From Ditylenchus dipsaci (Eukaryota; Nematoda; Chromadorea; Rhabditida; Anguinidae), in NCBI GenBank assembly GCA_004194705.1, contig SADC01001275.1, positions 2,108,001 through 2,172,000 of the forward strand: a DNA stretch of 64,000 nucleotides. The letters are read 5' to 3'. A program made the position numbers and the translations under genes. Each line of letters begins with the position of its first letter. Position 1 is the stretch's first letter. Under the pieces are notes generated by a model. It was not told the origin of the DNA. It saw only the letters and a program-made list of their open reading frames with translations, and searched no databases. This document shows, piece after piece, positions 1 to 10,799 of the stretch.

Positions 1-1158
1 AATTTTGGGTTCGGACCTTTAAGGTGGACCAAGACTATAAAAAAGATTCACGATCACTAGGATTCGAACTTTCCGATAAAATGGATTACCTCCACAGGGA
101 ATTGAACCTTGTAGATGAATTTACGTGCAGATGAATTTGCTTGTAGATGAATTACTGTAGATGAATTTACGTCGCCCTTTTAGTTTATACTCAATACCAG
201 TGTTGTAAGTGCATCGTTGAGGCTCCGGCAACTTAAGGCACCGCACCGGTGCCGTGAGCTGGTGCCGAAATCTTTGAGATCGGTGCCTTATATTTGACGT
301 AAATTCTGCACTTTAGTTTTAACTTTACTTGAAATTTTATAGGAAAAAATGAAAATCTGAAAAATAAATTTGCAAAAAATCGAAAAATCGAAGGTGGGAT
401 TGAACTAATATCTTCAAGGAAACAGCCTTATTTGATCATGTAAAAATGGTGTGACGGAAATACTTACCTACTGTCCTATGCAAACAGTGTTGGAAATTTG
501 AATCGCGAGATTCGAATTCAAAAATCTGTTTTTAAAACAGAATTTAAAAAAAAGGCTATTTTTAGCTAAGGTTAGCTAAGTTCTATAAAATAGGACTTTT
601 GTGTAAACTGTCCATTTTTCTCTCAAAGCTGTACCGATATGCAACAAGTTTTTTGACTATCAGGTCCAAAAATCATCGAGCAATCGATTGCAACCATTTC
701 CAGCATTGCTTTGCTGTCAGTAACTGCCTCAATTTTGCGATTTTTGGCAATGACTACCAAAATCAAAGGAAACCAGCCAAAATGATGCGTACTAGGAACT
801 GAGATTTTTGCGATTTCATTTTACATCTTTTATACAACCGTATGCTGAAAATGACGGCAAGAAGCAGGGCTACATTTTGAGTGTGAGGTTGCAAATGAGT
901 ATGTAAATTGAAATTGGGAAAAAACGTCAGTTCCAGGATACTACCGAAAAGTACTGGGATAATCCTATTAAGGATTTCACCGAGTTGGATTTTTTATATT
1001 TTAGCCGTAACTTTATACCAACTTTTCATGTGTATGGTAGCTCAAATGAAAGCCTAGAAGCTTGGCTACATTTTGAAACTAAACTTGTAAATAAAAGGAG
1101 AAAAAAAATAAGGTCTGCAGCTAGTGGTAGTCGAACCTGTGACCTAAGGCGATGCGTA
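1..1158. other. No gene recognised
   Basis: Both strands have only short open frames with no recognisable motif. A small direct repeat built on TAGATGAATT occurs about four times between 107 and 170. Nothing else stands out. Confidence 0.6.
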
Positions 1159-1396
1159 CCGTATAACCTCTAATAGACGGGCATGCCCTTCTATTTTTCA
1201 ACCCCTAAAAATCGAAAAAAAAAATATTTTGAGATTTTTGGGTACTCAAAAAAATCTAAAAAGCGGAATCAACTAAGATCGAGGTGATCAAGAAAACGCG
1301 AAAAACAGATTTGCAAAAAAATTGTTTTGCGCTGAGATATAGGTCCTTGAGGGTGCCCGTCTATTAGAGGGTGCCCGTCTAATAGAGGTTATACGG
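1159..1396. mobile_element. CCGTA-family TA-flanked MITE
   Basis: The ends are inverted repeats (CCGTATAACCTCTAATAG against its complement near 1375-1396) and are flanked by TA at 1157-1158 and 1397-1398. The interior keeps the block typical of this window's family: an AAAATCTG/GATTTTTGGGTACTCAA stretch and a 'tcctcgagg'-like 'tccttgagg' segment. There is no coding capacity. Other copies lie near 30050, 38829, 48216 and in fragments near 17811-18615, 21738, 31693, 46064 and 54300. TA duplication suggests mobilisation by a Tc1/mariner-superfamily transposase (inference). Confidence 0.7.
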
Positions 1397-1440
1397 TATA
1401 TAAAGTCCCCCCCCTTTAAGCAAAAAATTCTTTTTCACAT

Positions 1441-1874
1441 CAGAAACCGGAATTTCTGACACCGGCTTCATGATAAGCGTACCCAATTTGCTTACAAAAC
1501 AACTCTCAAAATGTAAAATTGACTGTTCTATTTTGAATTCCCTTCGAGACAATGAATATTTAAATTACCGCGTACAGTCAACTCTCAATAATCCGTCACC
1601 CCTTGGGACCGGCCGTGGAGTGACGGATTATCAAGAGTGACGGATTAGCCTTATTTATTTAAGTCAAAACCAAACAAAGCGTCACGAAGGTGACGATTAT
1701 CGAGAGGGACGGATTAGAGAGTAATGGATTATCGAGAGTTGACTGTATTAATTTGTTTGAAAAATTGTTGTCTCGAAGGGAATTCAAAATAGGGCGGCCA
1801 ATTTAACATTTTGAGAAATGTTTTGTAAGCAAATCGGGTCCCCTGATCACGAATCCGGTGTCAGAGACTCTGGT
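1441..1874. mobile_element. Palindromic element split by a pogo-type MITE
   Basis: The left arm (about 1441-1555) and right arm (about 1760-1874) are imperfect inverted copies; for example TCTGACACCGG at 1455 matches CCGGTGTCAGA at 1856, and GAATTCCCTTCGAGACAA matches its complement near 1768. A separate TA-flanked element (1575-1745) sits at the centre, so the palindrome was there first. No open frame. Confidence 0.6.
1575..1745. mobile_element. Pogo/Tigger-type MITE
   Basis: It begins CAGTCAACTCTC and ends with the complement GAGAGTTGACTG, flanked by TA (1573-1574 and 1746-1747). Subterminal units of the form AATCCGTCACCCC recur in both arms. The TA duplication and CAGT ends match the pogo group of Tc1/mariner elements, as in the full copy at 54586-56919. 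It is non-coding. Confidence 0.7.
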
Positions 1875-2675
1875 TTTTTTTAGTAAAAAAAAAGTTTTCC
1901 GCTTAAAACGTTTAAAAATTATAAATAGCACCAGACTTTTGAGGTTATTTTCAGCCTTCTGAACAAAACTAAAAATTTATACGCTGTTTTGAGCTAATCA
2001 ACGACTTTGAACACACAATAAATTCAAGAAGGTACGAGCAAAACAAATAATTACAAAAATATCGCCCACCCTGTATTGTTTGCATATAGTCAAGGTGTTT
2101 GACTTATGACTTATTGTAAGTGTTTTGTTGTGAGTGGTGTGAATGCTAAACTGCTATACATGAATCAGGACTGCGCCGGTTCCAGTATGCAACCAGAACG
2201 TAAATCATCGAACCAAATCTAAAAAAAGCACCGGTATTCGGAAACCAGAAAGCGAAATGTACTGAGACTCTGTACGGCGCAGCCCCAATATGAACTGTTT
2301 AGAAATACCAAGAACCCTTTATCATATTTAAATTGCACAATTTGTGCGCTAACAATATTGCTTGTTTTTGCAGTGCACACCATGCTGGTTTTTTCTCACT
2401 GAACGACTCTATCTAAATACTTCCTATGTTGTGCTCATCAAACCGCTGACTTAGATAACCGTTTCAAAAACAAATGAGACCACGTAGCTAAAAGCTCCGA
2501 CAATGGTTTCCGGACATAAAATTTTTGACTTTTAGATTATAACTTTTGGCGCTCACGGTTTTTTAGAATTTCCTGCTCTGCATCTCTCCTGAACAGGTAA
2601 GTGTCAAAAAGTTATAATCTATAAGCTTAAAATGTCACACCCTTGCAATTCACTATAAAAGACTAGTGGTGATGG
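1875..2675. other. No gene recognised
   Basis: Intergenic sequence. A loose inverted repeat (about 2520-2635, around GATTATAACTTTT) could form a hairpin. A CCACCCTGTA string near 2066 resembles the end of the mariner element at 35829-36414, but no partner end is visible. Confidence 0.5.
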
Positions 2676-3120
2676 GTGGTGAAATTGAATGTTCGATATT
2701 TATGTCAGGTATCAGTTTCTACCCCAAAACGCCAGCCACCGAAAATTTTTTGTCAGTGCAAATGTTATATACCGAAACCCGTTGGGCGTGTGTTTAAATT
2801 GCACGGATTCACACTAGAATGGCCAGTTGTAAGATTTGCTGATTCGGACGCGAAATTCAACGCTGAAAACGATGGTGCGGGTCCTTGTCGCATCAATGAT
2901 GGGTCAAGTAGGTGAAAAAGGTCCGCAAGGTAACAAATTGTGCATGGTCAAAATGTAAATGGACACCCATGATTTGGGGCGCCATGATTTTCAAACTACA
3001 CCGAGGCTCACAATACTTAAATGACCGCCAGAAGTTCAGCTTTCTAATCGTACTAAAACTAGATGGCACGCTGCGCCAATGGCGCATCAGCCTCTGCCTG
3101 GGTACTGCCAATTCTAGCTG
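2676..3120 (+). pseudogene. Degenerate Tc1/mariner transposase remnant
   Basis: Two plus-strand frames in succession carry fragments that look like the catalytic core of Tc1/mariner transposases: 'VVRFADSDAKF' (compare the FSDES/D motif region) and 'PMIWGAMIF' (compare VMVWGAI). The frame changes between them and no full-length protein remains. Related remnants occur at 10800-10980 and on the minus strand at 21190-21440. The assignment rests on short motifs only. Confidence 0.35.
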
Positions 3121-3129
3121 GTAGTTTGG

Positions 3130-3420
3130 GTGCCTTGCTGGTCCGTGACTTTCTCGTTGGTCTTGTTAATGTGGCTTTCTCGGGTATTTTTGCCTTTTAG
3201 GGAATTTTGGCCTTTTTTGGGCGTTTTCGTCCTTCTCGGGTATTTTTCCCAGTTAAGCCATTTTGGCCTTTTTGGCATTATTGCCCAGTTGGGCGTTTTG
3301 GCCCTTTTAGGGAATTCTGGCTTTTTCGGGTAATTTGGCCCTTTTGGCATTTCGGCCCTTTTCTGTCATTTTGGTCCTTTTCGGGCATTTTGTCCAGTTT
3401 GGGCATTTAAAAATTTGCCT
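3130..3420. repeat. Degenerate T-rich short-repeat tract
   Basis: Imperfect 10-15 bp units of the type TTTTGGCC/TTTTGGGC/TTTTCGGG repeat across the tract, which keeps all frames open on both strands. The short frames here are a by-product of the repeat. No partner inverted arm was found within 2 kb. Confidence 0.6.
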
Positions 3421-4020
3421 TGGTCCCCCTGTTGTTTTGTCCCCTTTTTGACCAAATATTAACCAAAACCTTTTCAAAAAGCTATCCTGTGCTTTTGACG
3501 CCGGATTCATGCTCAGCGTAGTTGATATACTTTAAAAACTTCTCTTAAATCCAATACTCTTAACGAAATTTCGAATATCTCGCGAGACAACAAAATATTA
3601 TTTAAAATTTTTGAACTTTCCGAATTTTTGTTTCTGAGTACCTTGCTCAAAGCATCGAGATCCCGGGTTCCGGTCTTCCTATCGACCCGATCTTTTTTAT
3701 TCGACGCGCAGAGAGTTCGCGCTCAATAGTGACCTGTGTTACAGGAACTTTTATCTCCGCCGAAACATCCGAAAACAAGGGCGCCTATCACCACAGCTAC
3801 ATTCCCAGTAAACGTTTGTTTACGGTCATGAAACTCAAGTCCAACAGTAACATGCCTCGCAAGCATACAAAAACAGGCAGTGACCTATAAGAGTGAAATA
3901 AATACCAATCAAGGCTGTGAGAAGAACCCGAAAATTATGGATTTGCGAAAAAAAAACGAAGGATTAAAGGACTATGGTTTTTGCGCGCAGTGCATGTGCA
4001 GAATTTGAATTGGCAGAAGA
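3421..4020. other. No gene recognised
   Basis: Intergenic sequence without a convincing exon or repeat structure. Confidence 0.5.
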
Positions 4021-4258
4021 CTAGGGTTGTCGACTCGACCGGTCGATTTCGACCTTTAAGGTCGAAAAAGTCGAAATTTTTCGACTTTCGACCTTCGACT
4101 CGACCCGACCGGTCGAAAATTTCGACTTTCGACCTTCGACTCGACCCGACCGGTCGAAAATTTCGACTTTCGACCTTCGACTCGACCCGACCGGTCGAAA
4201 ATTTCGACTTTCGACCTTCGACTCGACCCGACCGGTCGAAATTTCGACTTTCGAATTT
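4021..4258. repeat. Tandem array of a self-complementary TCGAC-rich unit
   Basis: About five copies of a roughly 41-bp unit containing TCGACTCGACCCGACCGG followed by TCGAAAATTTCGACTTTCG. Each unit includes the perfect palindrome CGACCGGTCG and alternates TCGA/TTTCGA, so each repeat can fold on itself. All frames are open because the unit lacks stops. A second array of the same unit starts 713 bp downstream. Confidence 0.85.
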
Positions 4259-4970
4259 TCATCGAAGGAAATTTTTCGTTTCAATTGCATATGTTCTCAT
4301 GACGAATAAAATTTTCGGAGTACATAACCTGCACGAATTTAACTGCACGAGTCAAAACAGTATTTTTGTCCTAACAAACTGTTTTCAGCACACAATTTTG
4401 GGTTGAATAGCATGGTTTATTCGTTCCTAAAAAACAATAAAATTTTGTGGACAAATTGACAGCAAAATATGTATAATGATTGATATTTCTAGTGAAAAAT
4501 GATGCGAAGAAAGCTCGTGAAGCAAAACAATATTTGCAGCAAAAAAAGTCTGTTTGCAGCAAAAAGTATTTTAGCATAAAAAAGTTTTTTTGCAGACCTT
4601 TGTAGGGCAAATTGACCTTTTTGGGCGATTTGCCCGATTTTCCCAGAATGTTTTATTTCGCTAGGTTGTCGGTCATTCATGTGCAAAACTGTCAGATTAC
4701 ACGTCAGATTCATGTTCAGCGTAGTCAATTCGTCTTTAAAATCACTATTTCAGTAAGAACTCAGATCTCGGTTGGCAAAGCAAACGGCAGCTAACCTGCT
4801 CACCATCAAAGCTAATCTGGCGGATGAAATTTCGAAGAAGGCGAAAGAAACAAAACAAAGCGAGCCAGCAGAAATCATTGATATTTTGTTGGAAGAAGTA
4901 ATATGATGTATATGTTTGAAGTTCTTTTCAATAAAATTTGTTGTGCTGTTACGTGCATTTGTCCGAATTT
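4259..4970. other. Spacer between two TCGAC arrays
   Basis: AT-rich, short open frames only, nothing recognised. The arrays on both sides suggest the whole 4021-5228 block is one element with array-built ends, but no TSD could be identified. Confidence 0.4.
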
Positions 4971-5228
4971 CGACTCGACCGGTCAAAAATTTTGACCTTC
5001 GACCCGACTGGTCGAAAATTTCGACCTTCGACTCGACCGGTCGAAATTTTCGACTTTCGACCTTCGACTCGACCCGACCGGTCGAAATTTTCGACTTTCG
5101 ATCTTCGACTCGACCCGACCGGTCGGAATTTTCGACTTTCGACCTTCGACTCGACCCGACCGGTCGAAATTTTCGACTTTCGACCTTTCATCGACTCGAC
5201 CGGTCGAAAATTTCGACCGGTCGACAAC
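4971..5228. repeat. Second TCGAC-rich tandem array
   Basis: About six copies of the same unit as 4021-4258, again with CGACCGGTCG palindromes. Because the unit is nearly self-complementary, the two arrays can be read as either direct or inverted copies. Confidence 0.85.
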
Positions 5229-5345
5229 CTACAGAAGACACTTCTCTTTCGTCTCAAACTTTACTCTTTGGAGTTATGGCGAACGACTCCAAAGAGTAAA
5301 GGTGTAGACGAAAGAGAAGATCTTCTTAAGAGTCCCCCGCCAATT
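5229..5345. mobile_element. Small palindrome with CTCTTTCGTCT arms
   Basis: CTCTTTCGTCT...ACTCTTTGGAGT near 5247-5275 is mirrored by ACTCCAAAGAGT...AGACGAAAGAG at 5286-5317. The same arms occur at 30660-30745, so this is a repeat family. Non-coding. Confidence 0.55.
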
Positions 5346-5866
5346 TAAAATTGTTTCCTAATCTTTTTTTGGATTTACGTACGTATTTCTTTGAGTTTTT
5401 ACAAAACTAAAGGGGCATACCTGGAATACCGTGGTGACTGAATTTTGCAGCGAAAAATGATAAGGGGGGGGTGGTGCAAATCATAATGCGAACATTTTGA
5501 ACTCACAGATTTAAATCTCCCTTGGTGTACATCCTATTTTTACCCCACGTTTTCACATTTATTGACAATTTTAGTATCAAAATGGTGCTAAGGCTCGTGG
5601 TTATCTAAATAAACAATCAGCCCAGGATTTTATGAGCCACTAGAACTGACTGAAAAACCAAGACTTTCCTTAAAGGACCATGCAACTTGATAAGCACAGC
5701 AATTTGGAAATTTCAAATTCGCGCGGGACCACCCTAATTTTGTCAATAATATTTTCGAATTGTTTTTTGTTTGCATGTAAAATTTTTTCAAAATATAGAA
5801 CCGTTTACTAGTCGAGCCCAACGTTGCTCGAGATTGCCAGATCGGACGACTTAAGGATTATAAGTA
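5346..5866. other. No gene recognised
   Basis: Intergenic. A diverged half of the CCGCCAATT-type palindrome family (compare 12081-12315) begins near 5335. No gene evidence. Confidence 0.5.
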
Positions 5867-6288
5867 CAGTTCACTCTCGATATAAGCACACCCCCTCAAG
5901 TTCGTTCCCGCCTAGGTCCGACACTTTTTTTTAACCGATTTTCGAAGTTTTTTGCCAAACCTGATTTGTCAGTCTGATCAAAAAAATCGTACAGATTCTG
6001 ATTCCACCGATCAGTTCTCGAGATAAACACAAGTTTGCCGAAAAGACCCGCGGCTCTCGATATAAGCACACCTAATTTTAAAAAAGGTGTGCTTATATCG
6101 AGAGCCGCGGGTCTTTTCGGCAAACTTGTGGCTATCTCGAGAACTATTTGGTGGAATGAGAATCTGTACGATTTTTTTGATCAGACTGACAAATCAGGTT
6201 TGGCAAAAGACTTCGAAAATCGGGTTAAAAAAGTGCCGAACCCTAGCGGGAACGAACTTGAGGGTGTGCTTATATCGAGAGTGGACTG
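5867..6288. mobile_element. Pogo-type MITE with internal palindrome
   Basis: Starts CAGTTCACTCTCGATATAAG and ends with a near complement finishing in GTGGACTG, flanked by TA at 5865-5866 and 6289-6290. The two halves are inverted copies around about 6075 (CGAGAGCCGCGG on each side). Apparent frames on both strands are arms of the palindrome. Diverged relatives lie near 38342 and 60760-61020. Confidence 0.7.
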
Positions 6289-6820
6289 TAGGCTTGATCT
6301 TGGGGTCCGGGATCCGGCGGATTCGGGATCGGATTTAAAAAACTTTCGGGATTCGGGATTCCCGTCAAACAAAAAACGGGAATCCTGTCGGGATTCGGGG
6401 TTTCTTGTAGATAGATGTAGAATTGACAATTTTAGAATTTCTCGTATATCATACGAGAAATTTTACAGTTACTTACCTGAGTTAATTTTATATTTTTCAA
6501 TTTTAACTCTGGAGTGGTAAAACCCCAAATAGGTACACATTATTACTGGGTGCCACGACTAGGTACAAATACGACTGGGTACAGGACTTTTTAAAAATTA
6601 TAGAAACTAAGGGATTTTTTACTAATTATATTGTGCTTTTGCGCATGGCAGGCCAGTAAATGTTAAAACAGACTCAAACGTGTTTTCCAGAATACAAAAA
6701 ATTATGAGTCGGTCCTAAACCTCAAATACACTCCGTCATAAGCTCAAAAACAAGAGGATCATCAGGTTTTTTGTCTTATTTTACAGTTAATTTTTTTATC
6801 ACAAATTATACTAAAAATTC

Positions 6821-8404
6821 GGCTGTACCCCGAAATTTAAGCGGCGATTTGCTAAGTGGTCGATTTGCTAAGCGGACGTTTTGCTGAGAAAAAAAATTTA
6901 AGCGCGAATTTGCTAAGAATTCACAATTTAAGCGCCAATTTGCTAAATGGTCGTTTTGCTAAGAATTTTTTGCTAACTAGTTGTTTTGATAAAGATCTTG
7001 TTGTTAAGCTACATCTTCTTCAGTTCGGCTTAATTTCGGGGTACAGGCCTTAAAACCCAAACGGTTCAATCAATCCAAAATCAAGTTCTAAAAACGGTTT
7101 TAATTGAATCGGGTCTCCTACTCTGGACTCTGGATTCGAACCAGTAACTTGGTGATGAGTATATGGACCTCTTCGCCAAGTAAACACTCAAAATTACGAT
7201 AAAAAAGGTATGCACCCAGGTGGATGCGAACCAGCATCCTCGGCGGTGGCTATCCAAGTGGTCGTCCACTTGGATCAAAAAAATTTTTTTACGTTTTCGG
7301 TTTCCAAATCATTTTTCTGCACTAATTCGAGCACCCTGAAAATGGTTTGACAGTGGTAAAATCACGTTTTATCGATAAATTTAGAGTTATTGCTAACGAT
7401 TGATTTATCAAAATCAAGAATTCACGATAACTCAAAAATTTCTTGATAAACGTGATTTTACCACTGTCAAACCATTTTCAGAGTGCTCGAATTAGTGCAG
7501 AAAAAATGATTTGGTAACCGAAAACGTAAAAAAAATTTTGATCCAAGTGGACGACCACTTGGATAGCCACCGCCGAGGATGCTGGTTCGAATCCACCTGG
7601 GTGCACACTTTATTTTTTACCGTAATTTCAGATACGTTTGACCTTTCAGGTCATTTGGGTGAATATACCCCTATTCTTGAGTTGCCTGGATATCAACCTG
7701 TCCAGATTGTACCCATCCCTAGATTTTGATCGGGTAGGTGAAATCGCACTTTTGGTCTCATCAAGTCCAATTATTCACAAATTTTTTTAGTTGGAAAAAT
7801 AGATTTTTTTATACAAATGAACTTTTTGATTTTTAAGACATCCAGGTGGGCATCCACCTGGTCAGGTGATACCTACACCAGGTAAAGAAGTTGAAGTTGG
7901 AGTGTGTAAAATCGCAACTTTGGGCTTGACAAACCCAATTCCCCACACAATTTCAAGTTAGAAAAAATGGCTTATTTTTTTTTAAGAAATTTTAATCTTT
8001 CAGGTTTGGGTTTGGTTTGGGTATTTAGGGTGGTTTTAGGGTACTTGAGGTGGTTTAGAATGGTTCGTGGTAGTTTGGACACAATCTGAAAATATCAATT
8101 TACCTAGATCCCATATTCAAATCAGTAAAAAACAAAAAAAAAATTGGCCGAAAAATGACCGTCGGAAAAATCTCTAATCCCCTACCAGAACATTTGAAAA
8201 AAGGAAAAGTACAAAAAAGGTAGAAAAGTTCTTAACAAATCGGGATTTAAGAAAAGAATGCGTTAGCAAATATATTCTTAGCAAATGGGCGCCATAACAA
8301 AAAAATCTTAGCAATTTGTCGCTTAGCAAAAAAATTCTTGGCAAAACGACCGCTTAGCAAATCGACCACTTAGCAAAATGCCGCTTAAATTTCGGGGTAC
8401 AGCC
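6821..8404. mobile_element. 1.6-kb palindromic element, copy 1, perfect 8-bp TSD
   Basis: The ends are GGCTGTACCCCGAAATTTAA and its complement, flanked by the 8-bp direct repeat AAAAATTC (6813-6820 and 8405-8412). Each terminal region is an array of 'TTTGCTAAG...GGTCG' units. The centre (7320-7510) is a strong hairpin around GACAGTGGTAAAATCACG. A second copy lies in reverse orientation at 19475-21074. An 8-bp TSD is typical of hAT elements, but no transposase is encoded. Confidence 0.85.
7128..7262 (-). other. tRNA-like pol III box segment inside copy 1
   Basis: On the minus strand, TGGCGAAGAGGTCC followed about 45 nt later by GGTTCGAATCC matches tRNA A-box and B-box consensus. A second B-box-like GGTTCG occurs on both sides of the central hairpin (about 7225 and 7582). 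The cloverleaf is not complete, so this is a tRNA-derived segment, not a gene. Confidence 0.4.
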
Positions 8405-8539
8405 AAAAATTCTACAATTATTCATGAATTTAGAATTTTTCTAATAATTCAGAATATAATCGATAAGGGGAGAAGAAAATCGGGCCTTTTAGAATTAAGC
8501 CATTTCAATATAATCATAAATGACGACAAAAGCAGCAAC

Positions 8540-10576
8540 CATGGTACGCAAAATCGATAAATTTATCGATTTCGATAAAATTTATTCAAACAAGAATTAT
8601 GCAAAAAAATCGATAATAATCGATAAAATTTTTTATCGATTTTTATCGATTTTAGTGACTTACAAATTCTTGGGGTTCTGAGAGCATGAAGTGTGTTCAA
8701 CGATGGAATTTTTTTGGTTTATGACTGTCAGGGTGAAACTTACACTGTTATCAACTTCATTTCACCAGTTTCGCACTGTAAATTCACAGTTAATTCATTA
8801 TCTATGTCGTTTCAGGTAGTCTTCTTCTATTTCAATGCAGCAAGCAATGGATTAGGGCTCAATCAATGGAGCAATTATTCGTAACAACTGACGAAGGAAG
8901 TAACGTGAACGCAATTGGAGGAGAAAAGCATCAGCCATGTTTGTGCCATATCGGATCCACTATTGCCAAGCGCTGCTGTATTCTGTACAAAGACTCGTGT
9001 CTCTCAGGTGAAGTCAAACAAATGTGCACCGAAGTGAATGCCTGTCTGATTTCGATGGAAAAGCTTATTGCAAAAATTAGGTTTGATGAAAAATATGACA
9101 AGTCGCAACTTCTTCATGTGTTTTTAGACAATACGAGGCTATCAGATCAGAAGCAAATGAAGCGCTGAAGCTGCCTGTTCAGACAAGATGGTTGAGTAAC
9201 TATAACATGGTCGTCACTTTGAGAAAGAAAAAGCATCTATTGGAGCCGTTCCATGAAAACTCTTTGGTATCTGATCTATTGACACTTGCTAAATCAAGCC
9301 GTATGAATGCCTATGTGGATGTCTTGAAGCCAGTAGCTGAAATGGTAATCGATTTGCAGGTATAATGAGTGACTTAATTAACATACACTGACTTTCCAAG
9401 ACTTTAGGCAGAAAAAGAGCCTACTTCCAACAAAATCCTTGGCCATGCAGTTTCCATTTGGTACATTTGAGAAATAGTATGACTCTGTCTGATGGATCTT
9501 CTCTCTATCAAATTTCTTTGGCGTCAGCAGCCCTGGAAGCCTTCAACCGTAAGTTTGGCGATCTATCCAAAAAAGACTGGCAGATGTCATCGTCTGGGGG
9601 GGATGAATAAAAAGTTATTGGTCTCTGCTGCTTTCTTGGACCCTTTTGAGCACTCGCAAATAAAGAGTATGTGTGATTTAGCGCCTGGCCTTAATTATGA
9701 CATGGTAATATTTTGTCATAAGAAATATATTTTATTCTTGAGATTAAGATTAAGAAAACAGTGATTGATGAAGTTCGGTTCCTTACGCCCGATGATTTCG
9801 TTAGATGTTCCACTCCAAGCCGTTCCGCAAAGTTTGCTCAAAGTGGTCACAACGCAATTGAAAAAGAGATGAACAGCTACGCTGCGCTTTTATCGATTGG
9901 GGAAAATCCGCTGGATTTCTGGCGAAACAATGAAAAGGTGAGCTATTTTCATTTGTGCATAAAAAATTTTTATTTTTTATGCACGATTTTTATAGTACTT
10001 TCCGTACCTTGCTACGTTGGCTCGGCTTGTTCTCTCAGTTCCCGCCTCGTCATTTCCGAGCGAAAGAGCATTCAAAGAACTTCGTTGCATTATCATTGAC
10101 TTCACTCGAAACAGATGAGTGCAAAGAAGATAGCGTCTTTAATTCACATGAGAACTTCGTTTTTGAATAATCTTTAAATCTGTTATTTCGTCCTATTGTG
10201 CGTTCAGGTGTTTGCGCCAATAAATTTTGTTTGGGTGAACTATGTTGTATTTTTAAAATAAATGAAGCTGAGAGGAAAATTTAAGCATAAAACCGCAAAA
10301 TCTTTTCAGGAAATTAGTAAAATTCATTGAGCTATGGGTATGCTTCAAATGAACAATTTCGAGAGCTCCACTTAGGGCGACCGCGCAAGCTATTAAGATG
10401 GAAATAAAAATGTGAAAATTGCTTAAAGCTATAAAAATAAGCACCAAAGAGTATGAAAAATCTAAGGCTAAAAAAATCGATAAAAATCGATAAAAATTTT
10501 ATCGATTTTTATCTAGTACATAACGCCAAAAGTCATTTTATCGAAATCGATAAATTTATCGATTTTGCGTACCATG
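8540..10576 (+). mobile_element. hAT DNA transposon with 8-bp TSD
   Basis: The ends are inverted repeats (CATGGTACGCAAAATCGATA and its complement ending in GCGTACCATG), followed inside by ATCGAT-rich tracts in both arms. The flanks carry the 8-bp duplication GCAGCAAC (8532-8539 and 10577-10584), which is the hAT TSD length. It encodes an intron-containing hAT transposase fragment (8816-10118). At 2.0 kb it is shorter than a typical autonomous hAT, and no BED zinc finger region is visible, so an internal or 5' deletion is likely. The CATGG terminus departs from the usual hAT CAGNG. Confidence 0.88.
8816..10118 (+). pseudogene. hAT-family transposase, five exons, frameshifted
   Basis: Exons read about 8816-9080, 9128-9359, 9408-9704, 9755-9937 and 9996-10118, joined by introns of 47, 48, 50 and 58 nt. 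Motifs in order: TTDEGSNVNA; LPVQTRWLSNYNMV, the TRW motif of hATs; AAFLDPFEH; and the C-terminal dimerisation region with NPLDFWRNNEKYFPYLATLA then SFPSERAFKELR. The first and last exon pairs join in phase. Exon 3 needs two single-base corrections, one near 9455 and one at the G-run 9595-9602. The N-terminal DNA-binding part is missing. Either a dead copy or assembly errors. Confidence 0.85.
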
Positions 10577-10799
10577 GCAGCAACAAAAAGCAAAACTGAT
10601 AATGTTAACTAAAGTTAGTCAATTTTCGTACTGAAACAAAACAATTTGAATTCGAGATTTTTCCGGGATTTTCGGAATAAGACCCGCGGATTCTGGATCT
10701 CAAAAATTTTTTCGGCGGGATTCGGGGTCGGGATTTTCACAATTTTCGGGTTTCCCAAACCGGTAATCCCGTGGGATTCCCGTCCCGAGATCAGGCCTA

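Larger units (their letters stand above)
6291..10797. mobile_element. Outer TA-flanked element carrying two nested insertions
   Basis: The left end GGCTTGATCTTGGGGTC (6291) matches the complement of the right end (GATCAGGCC at 10789-10797). Both ends carry degenerate CGGGATTCGGGATTC-like arrays (6300-6400 and 10640-10790). TA lies on both sides (6289-6290 and 10798-10799). Inside are the element at 6821-8404 and the hAT copy at 8540-10576, each with its own TSD, so the outer element is older. Confidence 0.5.

Noticed and set aside
4021..5348. Long overlapping open frames on both strands (up to 141 codons)
   Set aside because: They are the translation of the TCGAC tandem unit, which has no stop codon in any frame, and not a protein.
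5896..6520. Mirror-image frames of 75-161 codons
   Set aside because: The two strands give almost the same peptide because the frames lie in the arms of the 5867-6288 palindrome, then run into CGGGATTC repeats.
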